In this document: positions 21,219-33,089 of the stretch, piece by piece
How the letters are laid out: every line of letters starts with the position of its first letter
Position numbering within the stretch: the stretch's first letter is position 1
Assembly: GCA_033220425.1 (NCBI GenBank)
Contig: CM065648.1
Location: forward strand, 2,790,001 to 2,854,000
Length of the DNA stretch: 64,000 bases
From: Lepraria neglecta
Lineage: Eukaryota; Ascomycota; Lecanoromycetes; Lecanorales; Stereocaulaceae
Reading direction: 5' to 3'
Notes under the pieces: model-generated
What the model saw: the letters and a program-made list of their open reading frames with translations, nothing else
Databases searched by the model: none
Told to the model about the DNA's origin: nothing
Position numbers and translations under genes: made by a program

Positions 21219-22588
21219 TCACACAGCTTTCTTCCCACCGATCACTGCCACCCAAAATGCCACTGTCAACAGCAAAAGCACTACGGAAAATTGCCAGAGT
21301 TCCCACCATCCGCGAAGCTTCACCTCAGTCGTAATATGCTCGCCTTGTCCAAGAGCGGAAGGAAAGCGCCCAGTTTTTGCGTGATGCTCGAGAAGTTCGT
21401 CCTTTTCAAGCCATCGCTGTTGCAGCCACGCGTCAAATTCTTCGAGCGTCATCAGTGGGATGTCAGATACTCTGAAACGTCGCCAGTGCATGTGGATTGG
21501 TGGTGGATGGCCATCAATGTAGGTGGAGCTCAGGGTGTATACATCTTGACCGTATTGTCCTTCTCTACGGCAAGTTTAATCAAGGAGTCGCACTTGGCAG
21601 GAGAGAAAAGAAGGGAAAGGGCAGAACTTACGGCACACCGTCATAGGCCAAAGTACAATCGTACATCCAATCCAAAGTCCCCTCCAACGCCTTCAGACAG
21701 AAGTATGTCCCAGTACTGCGCGGAATGAGCTGATAGCGCATATCCGGGGTACCTTGCTTCCCAGCCCATTTGACGCTCTTAGCCCTCCCATTTTTACTCA
21801 GATTTGTCCCCTCAGGGAACATCATCAACCACATCGGCGCAAGGCCATTCGGGCCTCGACGCGTCAATTGGTTCATACGACGCGTCAGTCTAGGACCATC
21901 TTTCTTCATCTTCCTTGACATGAATACGAAACCAGCAAATCTGAGCCCGAGTCCAACGATGGGGATGTACTTGATCGAGTCCTTGAGCACTATGTAAACG
22001 TGTCCGTGGGTGCTTGGCTGGTTAGTGTATGCAGTCCACCAGAGATAGACCCAGTCGTTGTACATCTGGACGTTTACGTGATCAGTACATAGAGAAAGAG
22101 GGGCCATCGTAAGGTACCTGGTGGTTTGCGATCATGACAAGGCGAGATGCAAAGTCGCATTTAAGCCGACCATCTGGCAGCTGGTGAAGTTGGTCGCGTA
22201 CGCTCTCGTCGCCGCTTACGTGCACTTTGGTAGTCGTCCACCATTGGGTCATGGAGAGTACGAGGAGGGTCATCTGTCTTTTGGTCCAGACCATATAGCG
22301 GTAATAGAAGTCTCTGTTTATGATGTAGAGAGGTGCTCCAAGATACTGAGTTGGTGCAATGCTGTAGAAAACTCATTAGGGCAGGGAGGAAATTTCATTG
22401 GTTTAGACGTACGCAAAACATCCAAGCCAGAAGTACGTGAGTAAGAGCGCTATACGAGCGAATCTCGTACTCGTAGCGGCTTCTGGCACAGGCGTACTTT
22501 GGAGAAAGGTTTCATCCGGCCATGGGTAGGTATGATCCTTGGTAAGTTTCGTGGTGGGACTGCCTTGAGCATTCCTTCGTGAAGACAT
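21219..22588 (-). CDS. PlsC-type acyltransferase (lysophospholipid acyltransferase, AGPAT-like)
   Basis: Exons in transcription order 22588-22413, 22361-22118, 22065-21632 and 21564-21219 encode about 399 aa. The family NHX4D motif is formed across a splice junction as NHQ|MYND. The later signature FPEGTN (EGT box) follows at about residue 220, with FAGFVFMSRKMKKDG between them, the usual block order of membrane 1-acylglycerol-phosphate acyltransferases. A membrane helix lies near the N-terminus (FARIALLLTYFWLGCFAYV region) and another at the extreme C-terminus (FSVVLLLLTVAFWVAVIGG). The enzyme should acylate lysophosphatidate or a related lysolipid in the ER. Its closest relatives appear to be the AGPAT3/4/5-type and yeast Cst26-type group. 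Substrate specificity is not readable. Confidence 0.9.
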
Positions 22589-23165
22589 AGTGAAAATTGA
22601 CTAGAAGTCCTGATAGTTTGTTGAAAGGTTTCTGTGCAATGAATGAACCCTCTTATAGCTAGTGGTGGGACTCGAATATAAGCATTGACGTGGCCTTATC
22701 AGGGTCACTCGAGGGTCAAATGGAGGGGTTTCTAGAGACATTGGAGCCTGGAAAGTGCGCCCATGTGTAATGTAAGACCTTAAAGAGCGAAGGCTGTGCT
22801 ACGCTAGAGCGGATAAATGCAGCAGCTGTGGCTACCTAAAAGAGCGATCAGATGCAGGGACCATGGCAGTTGCCACTTGGCAGGCTGCAAGTCGAAGGTG
22901 CAGGAGGTTAGATGGTGAAGATGATCAAAGGAATGGAGATCAGTGGAAGCACTAGATGCTGTAGAGCGTACAGTAAGATACGCTTGGGTCCAAGGCGGTT
23001 GAATGACCTCTATGACGCGTCAGGCGGGTCCCTGTCTTTGTTTGTCCAATTTCTCTGGCGTAGGATGTGGGCCCAACGGGCCGAGGCCCCGGGAACCTTC
23101 AACTACGAATGCTTAAGTACGATATCGCTGCAGCTTCATCCTCCTCCTCAATCCGAGAGCACATC
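22589..23165. promoter_or_regulatory. divergent promoter region, acyltransferase / bZIP
   Basis: About 580 bp separate two outward-facing genes. I see no coding sequence. An in-frame ATG at 23109 could lengthen the bZIP protein by 19 residues. Confidence 0.45.
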
Positions 23166-23996
23166 ATGGCTCTACAGCAGCACAAGTCTGACAAACGGCT
23201 TACCCCTTCGACCTCCACCCCAGACCCAGCCCGCGTACGAGACAACCAGCGCCGATCCCGCGCTCGCCGGAAAGAGTATCTACAAGAGCTAGAGGCGAAG
23301 CTCAGGCAGTACGAGGCATTGGGCATGCAGGCCAGTGTGGACATACAGACCGCTGCTCGAGCTGTCTCGGCTGAGAATGCTAGACTTCGGGAGGAGAATG
23401 GACGGTTGATAGAGGAGAACGAAAGGCTGAAAGAGAGGCTGAGGATTGAGAGCCAGCAACAGTCAATTGTGGTGACAGGCGGGGATAATCGAGGCTGTAC
23501 AAAGGCCATCTCGGACTCGGCTGTTACGGAGCCTGAGGACTCGGGAGCAGGAAATGTCCCCGAGATGCTGAGCCATGAGTCTTTAGACTCGAGCCCCCAT
23601 GCCCAAAGGCAGCCTACTCAACTTGTTGCTATCAATTTCGAGCCATCCGTGCAGACCCTAGCACCCTCGACCCACACGACTCCAACAACTCTACAAACTC
23701 CTCCGGGAACCCTTGATCCAATCGACGAGAACCCCGCCACACATACCTACCATCGTCAATCGGCGCCGGAATCAGAGCCAAGTGAGGGACACTGTGTTCG
23801 CAATCACGAGTCAAGCATCGGCGACGATACATCATCGTGTGAATACGCTGCGCACATAATCACGTCCATGCGGGCAGACATCAGCACGGAGGATATCAGT
23901 GCCCATCTGGGATGTGGCCCCAATGTTGAAGAATGGCGGAAATGCAAAGTGAATAATGCAAAGCTATTTATTGCTATGGATCGGTATACTGGATGA
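23166..23996 (+). CDS. bZIP transcription factor
   Basis: A single exon encodes 276 aa from the ATG at 23166; the same frame is open upstream with another ATG at 23109. The basic region RVRDNQRRSRARRKEYLQEL (about residues 20-40) has the fungal NxxxSRxRR DNA-contact pattern. It runs into a leucine-zipper-like coiled coil (ENARLREENGRLIEENERLKERL). The middle is Ser/Thr/Pro-rich and looks disordered. A conserved C-terminal patch follows (ADISTEDISAHLGCGPNVEEWRKCKVNNAKLFIAMDRY), seen in a widespread, poorly characterised group of ascomycete bZIPs. It acts in the nucleus; targets are unknown. Confidence 0.87.
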   Translation: MALQQHKSDKRLTPSTSTPDPARVRDNQRRSRARRKEYLQELEAKLRQYEALGMQASVDIQTAARAVSAENARLREENGRLIEENERLKERLRIESQQQSIVVTGGDNRGCTKAISDSAVTEPEDSGAGNVPEMLSHESLDSSPHAQRQPTQLVAINFEPSVQTLAPSTHTTPTTLQTPPGTLDPIDENPATHTYHRQSAPESEPSEGHCVRNHESSIGDDTSSCEYAAHIITSMRADISTEDISAHLGCGPNVEEWRKCKVNNAKLFIAMDRYTG

Positions 23997-25250
23997 ACAT
24001 GCTAAAGATGTCTAAACAAAGCATCCAAATCAGCTCTTGCATTCCTGATCATCCGAACCCTAACCAACCAACCCACGCCCTCACCTCCAGTATCTCCGAC
24101 GTCGTGGAAGAAGCCGGCTAGGAGATCTTGAGTGTACGGAGGCATCAAGGAAGTTCGACCGTCGGGAGGCAGTGCAATGTCATATTCATGCTTATGCAGG
24201 ATTGAGCAGGAAAATGCTCAGCCAATTGGCCCAAGACTCAGCTAAGACTTGAAAGCACTCCCAATAGACCCTTTCCAGCCTTTCAACTCTAATATTTCCT
24301 CTACATCTGTCCCGAAAGATTGCTTTCACGCCCTCTGGGCTTCAGTTCTTGTTTTAGTTCGTAAATAAAATGGTAGTGCGGGTTCTAGCGCCACTACTAC
24401 TAGAGAACAAAGGGCACTTGATATGATGCGAGCAAGCTAGTATTTCATTGTGTATGCCTTCTTGAAGTAACTCATCTTGCCGCATATATCTCAGCGGCAA
24501 GATGGTACTTGGGTGGCGGGCAACCGCGACGATATTGAGCATGTTCGGCAATTCACTAGCTCTGATGTCGTCGACGATGGTGCTACGTCCGGCTCGAAGT
24601 CTTACCCAACCCACAGAATATTGTTGATGAGGGCGTTCTCCAAGTCTTGAAAGGATTGACTGGCTTCGAAATCGTGTATTTCCAGCCCCCCATAATTCAC
24701 TGGCCCAAAGGACAGCGTGCACGACATCAGAGCCAGTTTGAGCGACATTGCACGTATCGTCGTTATTTCCGAGGCCTTCGGACGATTATTGCATTGTTAC
24801 ATGATATGGTGGGCCCTGCTCATCTTGGCTTCGGTAACGAATTCGGTGATAAGAAGGTACTGCGCCTCATCTTTCATCCACGCAAGCATGTAGCACGTAC
24901 TCGTAGGAAGTGAAGCATCGTCACCTAAGCGGCAGCTCAGAAGGTGCAGCAAGGTTCGGAAATGAAAAGGTTCGCTCACAAGTGGGGCTCTTGAAAGACG
25001 CGAAGATCATTGGCGGATTTGAGGAATTCACATGCTCTTTGGTCACTTTCAGGCACCATGTATGTCGTGAAGTCTTTTCAGTCAATGACTCATAATAATT
25101 GAGGTAGACATTTGAATTCCGGTCTTCGGAGTTCTTAATCTTGATTGTCCTCCAACTCTTCCAGTGCTCTTCAATCTCAGTGCCTCTTCAAGACTCTTTA
25201 CACGCCATTCTCTCAATCAATAATCAGTCCATCGTTTTTGCCTCGACACA
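23997..25250. other. intergenic, no gene recognised
   Basis: Open frames of 60-120 codons on both strands (for example 24354-24722 minus and 24647-24913 plus) show no family features. The right end is the promoter of the caspase-like gene. Confidence 0.4.
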
Positions 25251-26705
25251 ATGTCTACACACCCTCTAAGAGACCATGTGCTTGCAGGATCAGACCCGTC
25301 AAAGAAGCAGGTTCGCCTAGAGAAATTCAAGGAAGACCTGACCACCCAGCTACAAAGACCCTTTGCGAAGCAAAACAGACCGTACAACCACGTGAATGTT
25401 TTTCTGTTCTCGTGGGAACAAGCAGACTCGAATAACTGTGAAGATGTGACAGTGGTCAGGAAATTCCTTAAATCAGATTTCAACTTTCACTGCACAGAGT
25501 ACAAGATTCCGTCAGACACGGCCTTCAAACCAGACTACAAATCATTGAAGAAAGCTTTGTCAGAGTTCGAAGATCGTTCTTCCAAAGACACGCTGTCTAT
25601 CCTTTTCTATAGCGGGCATGGCTACTCCAACATTGCCATCAGAGACACCTATCCTGCCATCAAGCATGACCTTACACTTTTGTTAGTTTACATCTTTCAT
25701 TCATTCAAGACTTGTGGTAGAATGGTTCATTAATCTGATATTAGCCCCTCAAAGACGGAACTGGAAGCATTGGGCGAGAATTTCTTGAGGTACAACCACA
25801 AACCCTTCGGAGTTCCCTATGACTACGTCTGTTCTGTGTTGTTGTCGATCGAAGGCGACGTGCTGCATCTTCTTGAATGCTGTGCAGGCGGCGGCAGCGC
25901 CGGTGCCGCCAAGCACGAGATCATCGCGGCCTCCACATTCAAGGAGAATACAAGGAGGAATCGAGGATACACGCCCAGCGGACACTTCGCACGAGCGCTG
26001 ATGGATTCTATGAGGTCCTTAAAGGATAAGTTCAAGATTTTTACGACTGCACAACTAGCTGCACAGATGCAAGGCCAAGGTAGATGGCTGAGCCCTCCCC
26101 TATTGACCCAGCCAGTCTATATTGCAAGAATAGAGAACAAGGCATGCATTTGTCTTACTCCACTGCTGCCCTGTGACACGCCGCCTCACTTGAGACCTCG
26201 ACCTCCTCCCGAAGTATTCGACAAGTCGACAGACAAGGCGCTCCTGTCAATCTCATTCGACAAAGATGTTGGGGCTGTCGCCGGTGACATACATACTTGG
26301 CCCACAAGCCGCGATAGGCCTGACTATGTCAAAGACGTAAAGATAGTCGGTTACTTCGTCGGCCGATCGACTGTCGTTCTGATCACCGTCCCTTTCCTGG
26401 CCTGGCTGGTGCTCGAAGAAAATCCTGCCTACGAGTTGCTCGAATTCGTCCCCTCAGACAACCTTCTGCTCACCCACGCAGGCCGCTCTCAGATTGGGGT
26501 TCCAGAGATAGCGGTTGACCCCAGGTTGGATTACGAGACTGCATCAACTGCACCAAGGGAGCTAGCTGTGCGTCCTTCTCGCCCCCGTGGTTCTCCGTCT
26601 TGGGGCTCTCTCGGGGAGTTTGCAGGGAGATCAGTTCTGTCCTCCTTCTCAGGAAATGTGCCTTTTGACAGAGGTACTTCTGGAGGGACCTCAAGCAGCT
26701 CTTAG
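25251..26705 (+). CDS. caspase-like (peptidase C14) protein with a recently lost C-terminal tail
   Basis: Exons 25251-25681 and 25745-26705 encode 463 aa. The caspase fold shows beta-strand NVFLFSW at about 49, then ILFYSGHGYSN with the catalytic His at 123. HLLECCAGG follows, with the catalytic Cys most likely at 190 (D-x-C-like position). It lacks the Pro-rich N-terminus of type I metacaspases. A second region (about 230-400, including KIVGYFVGRSTVVLITVPFLAWLVLEENPAYELLEFV) follows. The frame ends at TAG 26703-26705. Nine bases further lies a GTAAGT donor, and an acceptor at 26770 is followed in the same phase by SPGKRKRD..HPAPKR and a TGA at 26831-26833. An ancestral last exon with a basic, NLS-like tail thus seems cut off by one CAG-to-TAG-type change. 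Likely role: regulated proteolysis or cell death. Confidence 0.8.
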
Positions 26706-26833
26706 CGTGAGAGTGTAAGTCCCAATTTTTAGCATCTCAATTTCTAGACTTTAGCTAACTTTCCTTGCAGAGTCCTGGAAAGAGAAAGCGAGATTTCATC
26801 TCTGGAAGCCAACACCCGGCGCCCAAGCGTTGA

Positions 26834-28161
26834 GCACAATATTCAGTCATTGAAAGCGTTGGAAGATCGTTTGTCTTGTGCCTTTAGGCCATAGAAGAGA
26901 CAGAACGACGCATTGATGCAAGACTCACCATCCCAGTCTGCTTTAGGTACTCTCCAAAAAAGACGATAAAGACACCATGGTAAAGTGCAAAACTTTTGAA
27001 TATTCCATCGTGCTCAAAAGGTTCATAATTATAATTTACCGATAGTAGCCCGCAACTAATTCGGCGCACTCTGAACATAGAGGGTGTTCCAGGCTTGGAA
27101 ATTGAACCTATACGCAGGCTGATTCTTGTTAACTCAAGTCTTTCCCGTTCACTTCTGGTCCAATTTGCTGGCGAAATTCAACTGTAGCCTTATGCTTAAT
27201 TTGTAATTGGGGGGGAATTTGGTTGTTTTGCGGCTTGTGGCCAATTCCGGCCTGGCCCAGCATTCCAAGCCGGCGCGGTGCGTTGTACAGGTGCTTGCTC
27301 GTCCTGGTTGAAGCCATCCAGAACTTTCTTTTCAAGCAAGAAATAGTCCCGATGGCGATGCAAGCTCGTATCACAAAAAAAGTCAGGTGCTGTTGCCGAG
27401 CTGAGTCTGGCCAAGAACAAGGGCCTAGAATCTCGATCAATTCCAGCCCCAAATGCCAAGGGAAATGGCCGCGGCGAGGTGCCTTAGCGTACCACGATAT
27501 TCGGCCAATCTTGGGGCACTCTGCAAGCCCCCAGCGGCCATTATTTCGCTTACAGACCTGGCCGCTCATCTCCGTGCACCGCTTTTGGACGCTGTTGCCG
27601 CTGTTGCATGAGCCCCTGCGTATCAGAGCGATGGAAAAACGCAGAAGGCTGACCTTTGCCACAAGCAGAGATGGCGGAGTCTGCCTAGAACCTGCCGTGG
27701 AACATGGCCCAGCGTTTTGGAATGGAGCTAAAAAGCCTGCGGGTAGGGATTCACGGTATCGTGAGTGAAGGACTAACAGTAATTACAGATGGAATCGGTA
27801 AATATCCTCGATAGTTATTTCCGATTTGCTGGGCGGTCTTCAGTGCGCTTGCCCGAGGTGGTTAGCACATGGAAACTTACAGCAAGCAGACTAGTGATTA
27901 CCGTATTAACAGTTGCATACGGCATGCGCTAACACGAGAGGGTTGAGGCTGAAGGTGTATGCGTTAGTAGGGGGAAGGATGAGGTTGCATTTGAACGGTC
28001 TTGGGGCCACATTGCACTTCTTCTTCTTATCCATTCCGCGTTTGAGCATTCTTCTCACCAGATCCCCTACACGATAGCACGCCTAAGCCGTAGCTCATCA
28101 AACAATAACTCTTGGTCCTCGCTCGTCGTTTGCAGCCTCTACACCCCTTTGATTCGCCGGA
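26834..28161. other. intergenic, no gene recognised
   Basis: Overlapping open frames of up to about 180 codons occupy 27129-27768 on both strands. Their composition and the absence of any known family suggest chance openness in a GC-richer patch. Confidence 0.4.
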
Positions 28162-28969
28162 ATGGATGACAAGACCCCTTTCAGTGAGCATAAATCCTTA
28201 CGGGTCGCCCAGTACTCTTGGTGACTGACACCACTTTTAGGCGCTGTACCCCCATACGAGGCATCTCAGACCTACCCTCAACAACCTCAAGTACAGCATA
28301 GCACGTCCTTCGGCTCAGCCCCAGGTCAGCCTCAGGTCCAACACGAGTATGTAGAGCATCAGGCTCCCTGTTCATCCGACCGCTCTCCTTCTCATCTGAA
28401 CATTGCTGACGGTCCTCCTCTCCAGTATTTATCAATCTCCTATGCCCACTGGCCAAACCGCAGGCACCACTACATACGAAGAACCACCAGCCCAACAACC
28501 AGCCATGGCCACCAACGAGAAGCAAGAATACTACACTGCTGCCCAGCCGGTAGAACAGATGCAGCAGCAGCCAATGCAGCAAGCGCCTGTGCAACAGATG
28601 CAAACGCAGCCATCGATGTACCAGAATGCGGTGCCCCTGCACAGCTTGACCGAGGCTGCTGCCCCCATCGACTGCCCAACCTGTCGCCAGAGAGGCTTGA
28701 CGAGGGTTGAATTCGTGGCCGGAAATACCACCCAGTACGTCCCATCCCGCTCTACATTACCCTGATGCTATCTTCTTGCATGCTAAGGCTAACCCTTGTC
28801 TCCCAAAAATAGTGTCTGGGCCCTCGTCCTCTGCGTATGTATAGGTCTTGGCTGCGTACCCTACTTGATCAACGGCCTCAAGGATGTCAACCACAAGTGC
28901 GGCAACTGCGGCGTCTTTCTTGCAACATGGAAGAAGAGCGGCCGCACTGTCGTCCACGCACATGGCTAA
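28162..28969 (+). CDS. LITAF-domain (SIMPLE-like) zinc-binding membrane-associated protein
   Basis: Exons 28162-28183, 28241-28346, 28426-28734 and 28813-28969 encode 197 aa. The N-terminal half is Pro/Gln/Tyr-rich with PPY-like motifs (AVPPYEAS) that can bind WW-domain ubiquitin ligases, and a Gln-rich run (MQQQPMQQAPVQQMQ). The C-terminal LITAF domain has both zinc-knuckle halves, CPTCRQRG and HKCGNCG. They are separated by the hydrophobic stretch VWALVLCVCIGLGCVPYLI, which inserts in the membrane as a hairpin. Family members sit on the cytosolic face of late endosomes or the plasma membrane and work in endosomal sorting. Splice junctions reproduce the family's GNTTH(V/A)WAL block. Confidence 0.9.
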
Positions 28970-29593
28970 ACATAAGCACAGCAACATATGCTGGTGGAAA
29001 TGGAGGCAAAATTGAACCAGGACCTGGCTCTAGAATGACTACAAGGACGGAAAGCTCTAGCAAGGGCTTTTACAGTCGACGTCTGTGTGTAGCGAGCGTG
29101 TCATACCCGTTTGAATCAGCAGCTGGGGTAATGTAATGGCGGTGGATTACCCAGTTGTTTTCTTCCTATGATATCATGTTTTATAATGCATGCTTGTCTT
29201 TGCAAGAGCTCAATACAGTTCATCCTGGACTTCCAACTTTCACATTTCTTTTGCTACGCGGTGGGACTGTTCTCTACGCAAACCTTGAGAATGCAAGGTT
29301 AACCGGTTTTATACGCGCGCGCGAAAGGCTGTGACAAGATTTTCACCAATCCAATCATCTTTCCTTAGCTTATGCATCCTTTCAGGCTCCAATGTGACTA
29401 TCAATAGCCGGCTGCAGGTATGACACAGCGTGCATTGCAGCCACCGATTTAGGGCTGTGCAAGCCGTAGCTGATGCTTCTCTCAAAAGCTGGTACCACCT
29501 TTTTTTTCCTTTTCAAACCTTATCATTGACTTTGCACTTGAATTTATACTTCCTTGATGTCGTTATATATAACATCCAACTAGCATTCGTGTT
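28970..29593. other. intergenic, no gene seen
   Basis: I see nothing coding. A CG dinucleotide run (ACGCGCGCGCGAAA) lies at about 29311. The right part is the leader of the next gene. Confidence 0.4.
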
Positions 29594-31459
29594 ATGGCCG
29601 TTGCCTTCGGCAACGTGACGGCTAATCACACAGACCCATGGACACCAGAGCCGAACGGTCGCGGCACCTGGAGCCTACTCTCCAGCTGCGTCATCACTAT
29701 TGCCTTATGTGCTTGGACTGCTTTACACTTGAATGTGCCAGAGCATGGGACAGCGGACCGCCAATGGCTCAGAAAGACAAAATGGTTGATGCTTGGCTTG
29801 ACTGCGCCGGAGATGGTGGTATATGTGGCATGGCGCCAGCGTCAGGAGGCAAAGAGGGTGTTGCGAGATGTGAGAAAGGCATTGGGTCAACCGACACCGA
29901 GGTCTAATTTCAGACGAATATGGGACAGCCGCCTTGGCCCTAGACTTAAACGAGCACCTTCCAGTACCAGCCCGAAAACTGAGTCGCCCGCAACATTGCC
30001 AGTAGCAACCACCATTCACAAGCCTGAGTGGACGTTCGTCCATGGTTTTTACGCAGTGATGGGCGGCTTCGCATTCGACACCAGCACCGCAGACCAGCCC
30101 TTCCTGCCAGATCCCCGTACGCGAGCCGCACTCACTACCGCGGGCCTCAGCTTCCTCCTAGAGCACGACCCAGATCTCCTACCTGCCATCTCAGAAGAGC
30201 AAATCAAAGACAAAAGCAAAGCCGACGGCCTGCAGAAACTCCTCATCTGCGTACAAGCAACCTGGTTCTGCGCCTCCTGCATCACTAGACTGGCCAACTC
30301 GCTACCGATCAGTCTGCTCGAACTCAATGCTCTGGGCCATGCTGCGTGCGCTTTGCTTATTTATGCTATGTGGTGGCAGAAACCACTGGATGTTGATGAG
30401 CCGAGTTTGATTCAAGGGGAGAAGATGGAGCCGCTTGCGGCGTATATGTGGATGTCTTCGGGTAATAGTGCTGGGGGGTGTAAGTCTTATGATTTAGATG
30501 GAAGGCTGAGAGATGAGTTTGATGCGCTTTGGATGTATCAGTATGCGAGGTTTAGCGATCTCGTTTTCCCGAGGGACAAGGCAGTGGGTTCAGATGGCGG
30601 AGGGGAAGCAGTGCAGAAAACACCAGAATCCAGAGTCCACCTAGAAGATGCACCTCTACACCCGTCCAAGGCATCTAACGGTAACGACCTCGACCAAGCC
30701 CAATACCCAATGTCGGGACGCCGTTACTCCCCAAAATCCATTCGCTACCGCCTGATAACCTACCTCCGTTCCCACCCCCACCTCTCATCCCTCCTCAGAA
30801 TGCGCTTCCCACCCGGTCTCGGCGTCCGCAAAACAGCCATCTCCAATCTCTCCCCTGCCACCATAACCCGCTGGCACCTTGCCCACACCGCCATCAAGAA
30901 ATACAACCTGTCAGACGACGTCCTCTCCCGCCAATGGAATCGCTCCAGTCTCTACGACCAAGATTCTAGAGTCAAAGCCCGCATTGGAAATCTCCTTCCC
31001 TTGATAGGCAGTAGGCCGCTAGAGGTATGGCTTGGCTTTGCCGTAGCTGGGGTGCTGTATGGGGGATTGCACATGCTGGCGTGGGACGCGCCGTTCGAGT
31101 CGCGCACGGAGCAGATACTCTGGCGTATCGCGGCTAGTTCGGTGACTGCTACGCCGTTGTTGTTCGCGCCTCTGGCGATGGCATTTGGGGATACTTTTTT
31201 ACGGCAGGGGGCTACTGATCTCGTTAAAACCCTTGGAGGGCAGAAAAGTAGGAGGAAGGCGAGCGGTGTGAGACTTTGGGTAACGAGTGCGTTGGCGGTG
31301 TTGTTGGTGCCGCTTCTTGCTTTGGCGCCGCTGTTGTGGGGGTCTTATGTGCTGGGGAGGGTCTATCTTGTTGTGGAATGTTTCAAGAATGTTGCGCATT
31401 TGCCTGAGGGCGTTTTTGAGGATGTGAATTGGCCAGGTTATCTGCCGCATATTAATTGA
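29594..31459 (+). CDS. multi-pass membrane protein, function unknown
   Basis: A single exon encodes 621 aa. Block WSLLSSCVITIALCAWTALHLNVPEHG near the N-terminus, a second helix with LMLGLTAPEMVVYVAWRQ, and the block EWTFVHGFYAVMGGFAFDT belong to a widespread ascomycete family of undefined function. More helices follow around residues 210-260 (CVQATWFCASCITRLANSLPISLLELNALGHAACALLIYAMWW) and again in the last 150 residues (WLGFAVAGVLYGGLHMLAW, VTATPLLFAPLAMAFG, ALAVLLVPLLALAPLLWG). The central 300-450 part is hydrophilic. No catalytic motif is apparent. Confidence 0.82.
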   Translation: MAVAFGNVTANHTDPWTPEPNGRGTWSLLSSCVITIALCAWTALHLNVPEHGTADRQWLRKTKWLMLGLTAPEMVVYVAWRQRQEAKRVLRDVRKALGQPTPRSNFRRIWDSRLGPRLKRAPSSTSPKTESPATLPVATTIHKPEWTFVHGFYAVMGGFAFDTSTADQPFLPDPRTRAALTTAGLSFLLEHDPDLLPAISEEQIKDKSKADGLQKLLICVQATWFCASCITRLANSLPISLLELNALGHAACALLIYAMWWQKPLDVDEPSLIQGEKMEPLAAYMWMSSGNSAGGCKSYDLDGRLRDEFDALWMYQYARFSDLVFPRDKAVGSDGGGEAVQKTPESRVHLEDAPLHPSKASNGNDLDQAQYPMSGRRYSPKSIRYRLITYLRSHPHLSSLLRMRFPPGLGVRKTAISNLSPATITRWHLAHTAIKKYNLSDDVLSRQWNRSSLYDQDSRVKARIGNLLPLIGSRPLEVWLGFAVAGVLYGGLHMLAWDAPFESRTEQILWRIAASSVTATPLLFAPLAMAFGDTFLRQGATDLVKTLGGQKSRRKASGVRLWVTSALAVLLVPLLALAPLLWGSYVLGRVYLVVECFKNVAHLPEGVFEDVNWPGYLPHIN

Positions 31460-31555
31460 TGTTTATTTCTATATGCATGTTGGGTATCATTCTATCTATG
31501 GTCCTGTCTTGGGCCTTGCTGTCATTCCGTCGTATCACCAGAAAAGTCTTGCATC

Positions 31556-33089
31556 TCAGTCAAGGGAGCTGACATTGATCTTGTTCACAATACTTTGCAA
31601 GCGCTCCTCGCTCGTTCGGTAGACCCTCGGAAGCCCAGTCTGCTCATAGGTCTTCCCGTTTTTGATCATCTCTGCAATTCCTTTGGCGGCAAGGAAGATG
31701 ATCGGCATGCCGTGTCCGTTGAAGCCGGCTAGGATGTATTGATTGGGTCGGCCGGGGATGGAACCGATATGTGGCTGGAGGTCGGATGTGTAACCCATTA
31801 CTAGAGAAGGAAGCTCAAGATTAGTATACAAATCTTGACCAATCTCTTTTTGGGAGGCTCAAATCACACGATGCCCAATTCAGGAAGGAGCACTACTTAC
31901 CACCAGTCCACACCTTCTCCACGTACGCTCCGCTGTCCTCCCATCCTAGGAAATGGTCCTGCATATATGTCTTGAAGTAATCCTTGGCAGGCTCAATGAC
32001 CTCGCTGTCGTCCATATTGTTATACCAAATACTCCTATCCTTGCCCATCGTGGCCTTCGCTCCACCAACGATGATGCTGCCATCTGCGCGTGGGATCAAA
32101 TAGTCATAAATACCGCCACCTTGGCCGAGTACATAGGAGTTTGTCAGATAAGGCGCCTTCTCGAGATCCGGGGTCACGATTCGGCAGCATGTTCCACGGC
32201 AAGGCACGATCTTCTCCGTGTACTCGGGCAACACGCCAGCAGTATAGCCGTTGGATGCGAATATCACTTTCTTGGCCTTGATATTGCCACGAGTTGTGCT
32301 TACCAGGCATGGTTCACCCGCATCTGAGGGAGAAGAGACGTGGGTGACGGGAGTGTGGGTTTGCAGATTGAGTCCTTTGGAGACAGTGGAAGCTAGAAGA
32401 TGCATGATGAATTTGTAAGGCCAGAGATGAGCGGCAGTGAAGCTTGCGCATCCTTTAGCACCTTTGACCCCGGAGACCCGCTTTGCAAGCTTTGCCGGGG
32501 TGAATTGCACGTCGTTAATGGAGGTGAGGCCTTTCTCTACCAGGCTCTCAAACCCATCTTTGGACTTTTTGGCGAAGGCTTCGCTCATGAAAACATCGAA
32601 TGATCTCGTCAGAGTAAAGTCGCAGTCAATGTTCTCTTTTTCGACAAGGTTCTTGATGGCTTGGATGTGTGCGATTTCGAAGTTGGACATTTCGGCTGCG
32701 GCTTCCAGACCGTACTTCTCTATGTTGTTCGCCATGCCTGCATAGACTTGTGGCTTGAGGTGCCCACCTGAGTACCTACATTAGCACCTTTTCATTTATA
32801 TTAACTTGTGGGATGGGCAATCAACCATACCGTTCCGTGCCGTAGCACCTGAGCATGCTTGTCGTGCCTCTAGAAGTACAATGGATGGTAGTGAAGGGTT
32901 ATCATTGAGGAGATGATAAGCAGTGCTTGCACCAGCATATCCTCCACCAACGATAACAATGTCACATTCAGTAGGCAGATCTTCTGTGGTTCGATGGTCG
33001 TCCAGTCCGTGAGGCTGGATACGCCAAAACGGAAGTGTTGACTTGGCATCTAGATAGTAGGATTTGGCCTCTCCATTAATGTCTGCCAT
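31556..33089 (-). CDS. FAD-dependent oxidoreductase (DAO family)
   Basis: Exons in transcription order 33089-32831, 32767-31901 and 31800-31556 encode 456 aa. The FAD-binding Rossmann motif CDIVIVGGGYAGASTAYHL lies at about 43-62. It is followed by the family ATARNGGHLKP block, formed across the first splice junction, and the C-terminal flavin-contact block GYTSDLQPHIGSIPGRPNQYILAGFNGHGM. I started at 33089 (MADINGEAKSYYLD); the frame is open 17 codons further upstream without support. Members oxidise amino groups of small substrates, with a hydrogen-peroxide by-product. The substrate is unknown. It is divergent from the NmrA-like gene, with about 580 bp between. Confidence 0.9.

Noticed and set aside
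27129-27768. Overlapping long frames on both strands
   Set aside because: Neither product resembles a known family and neither has splice support. Antisense open frames of this kind are common in GC-richer stretches.
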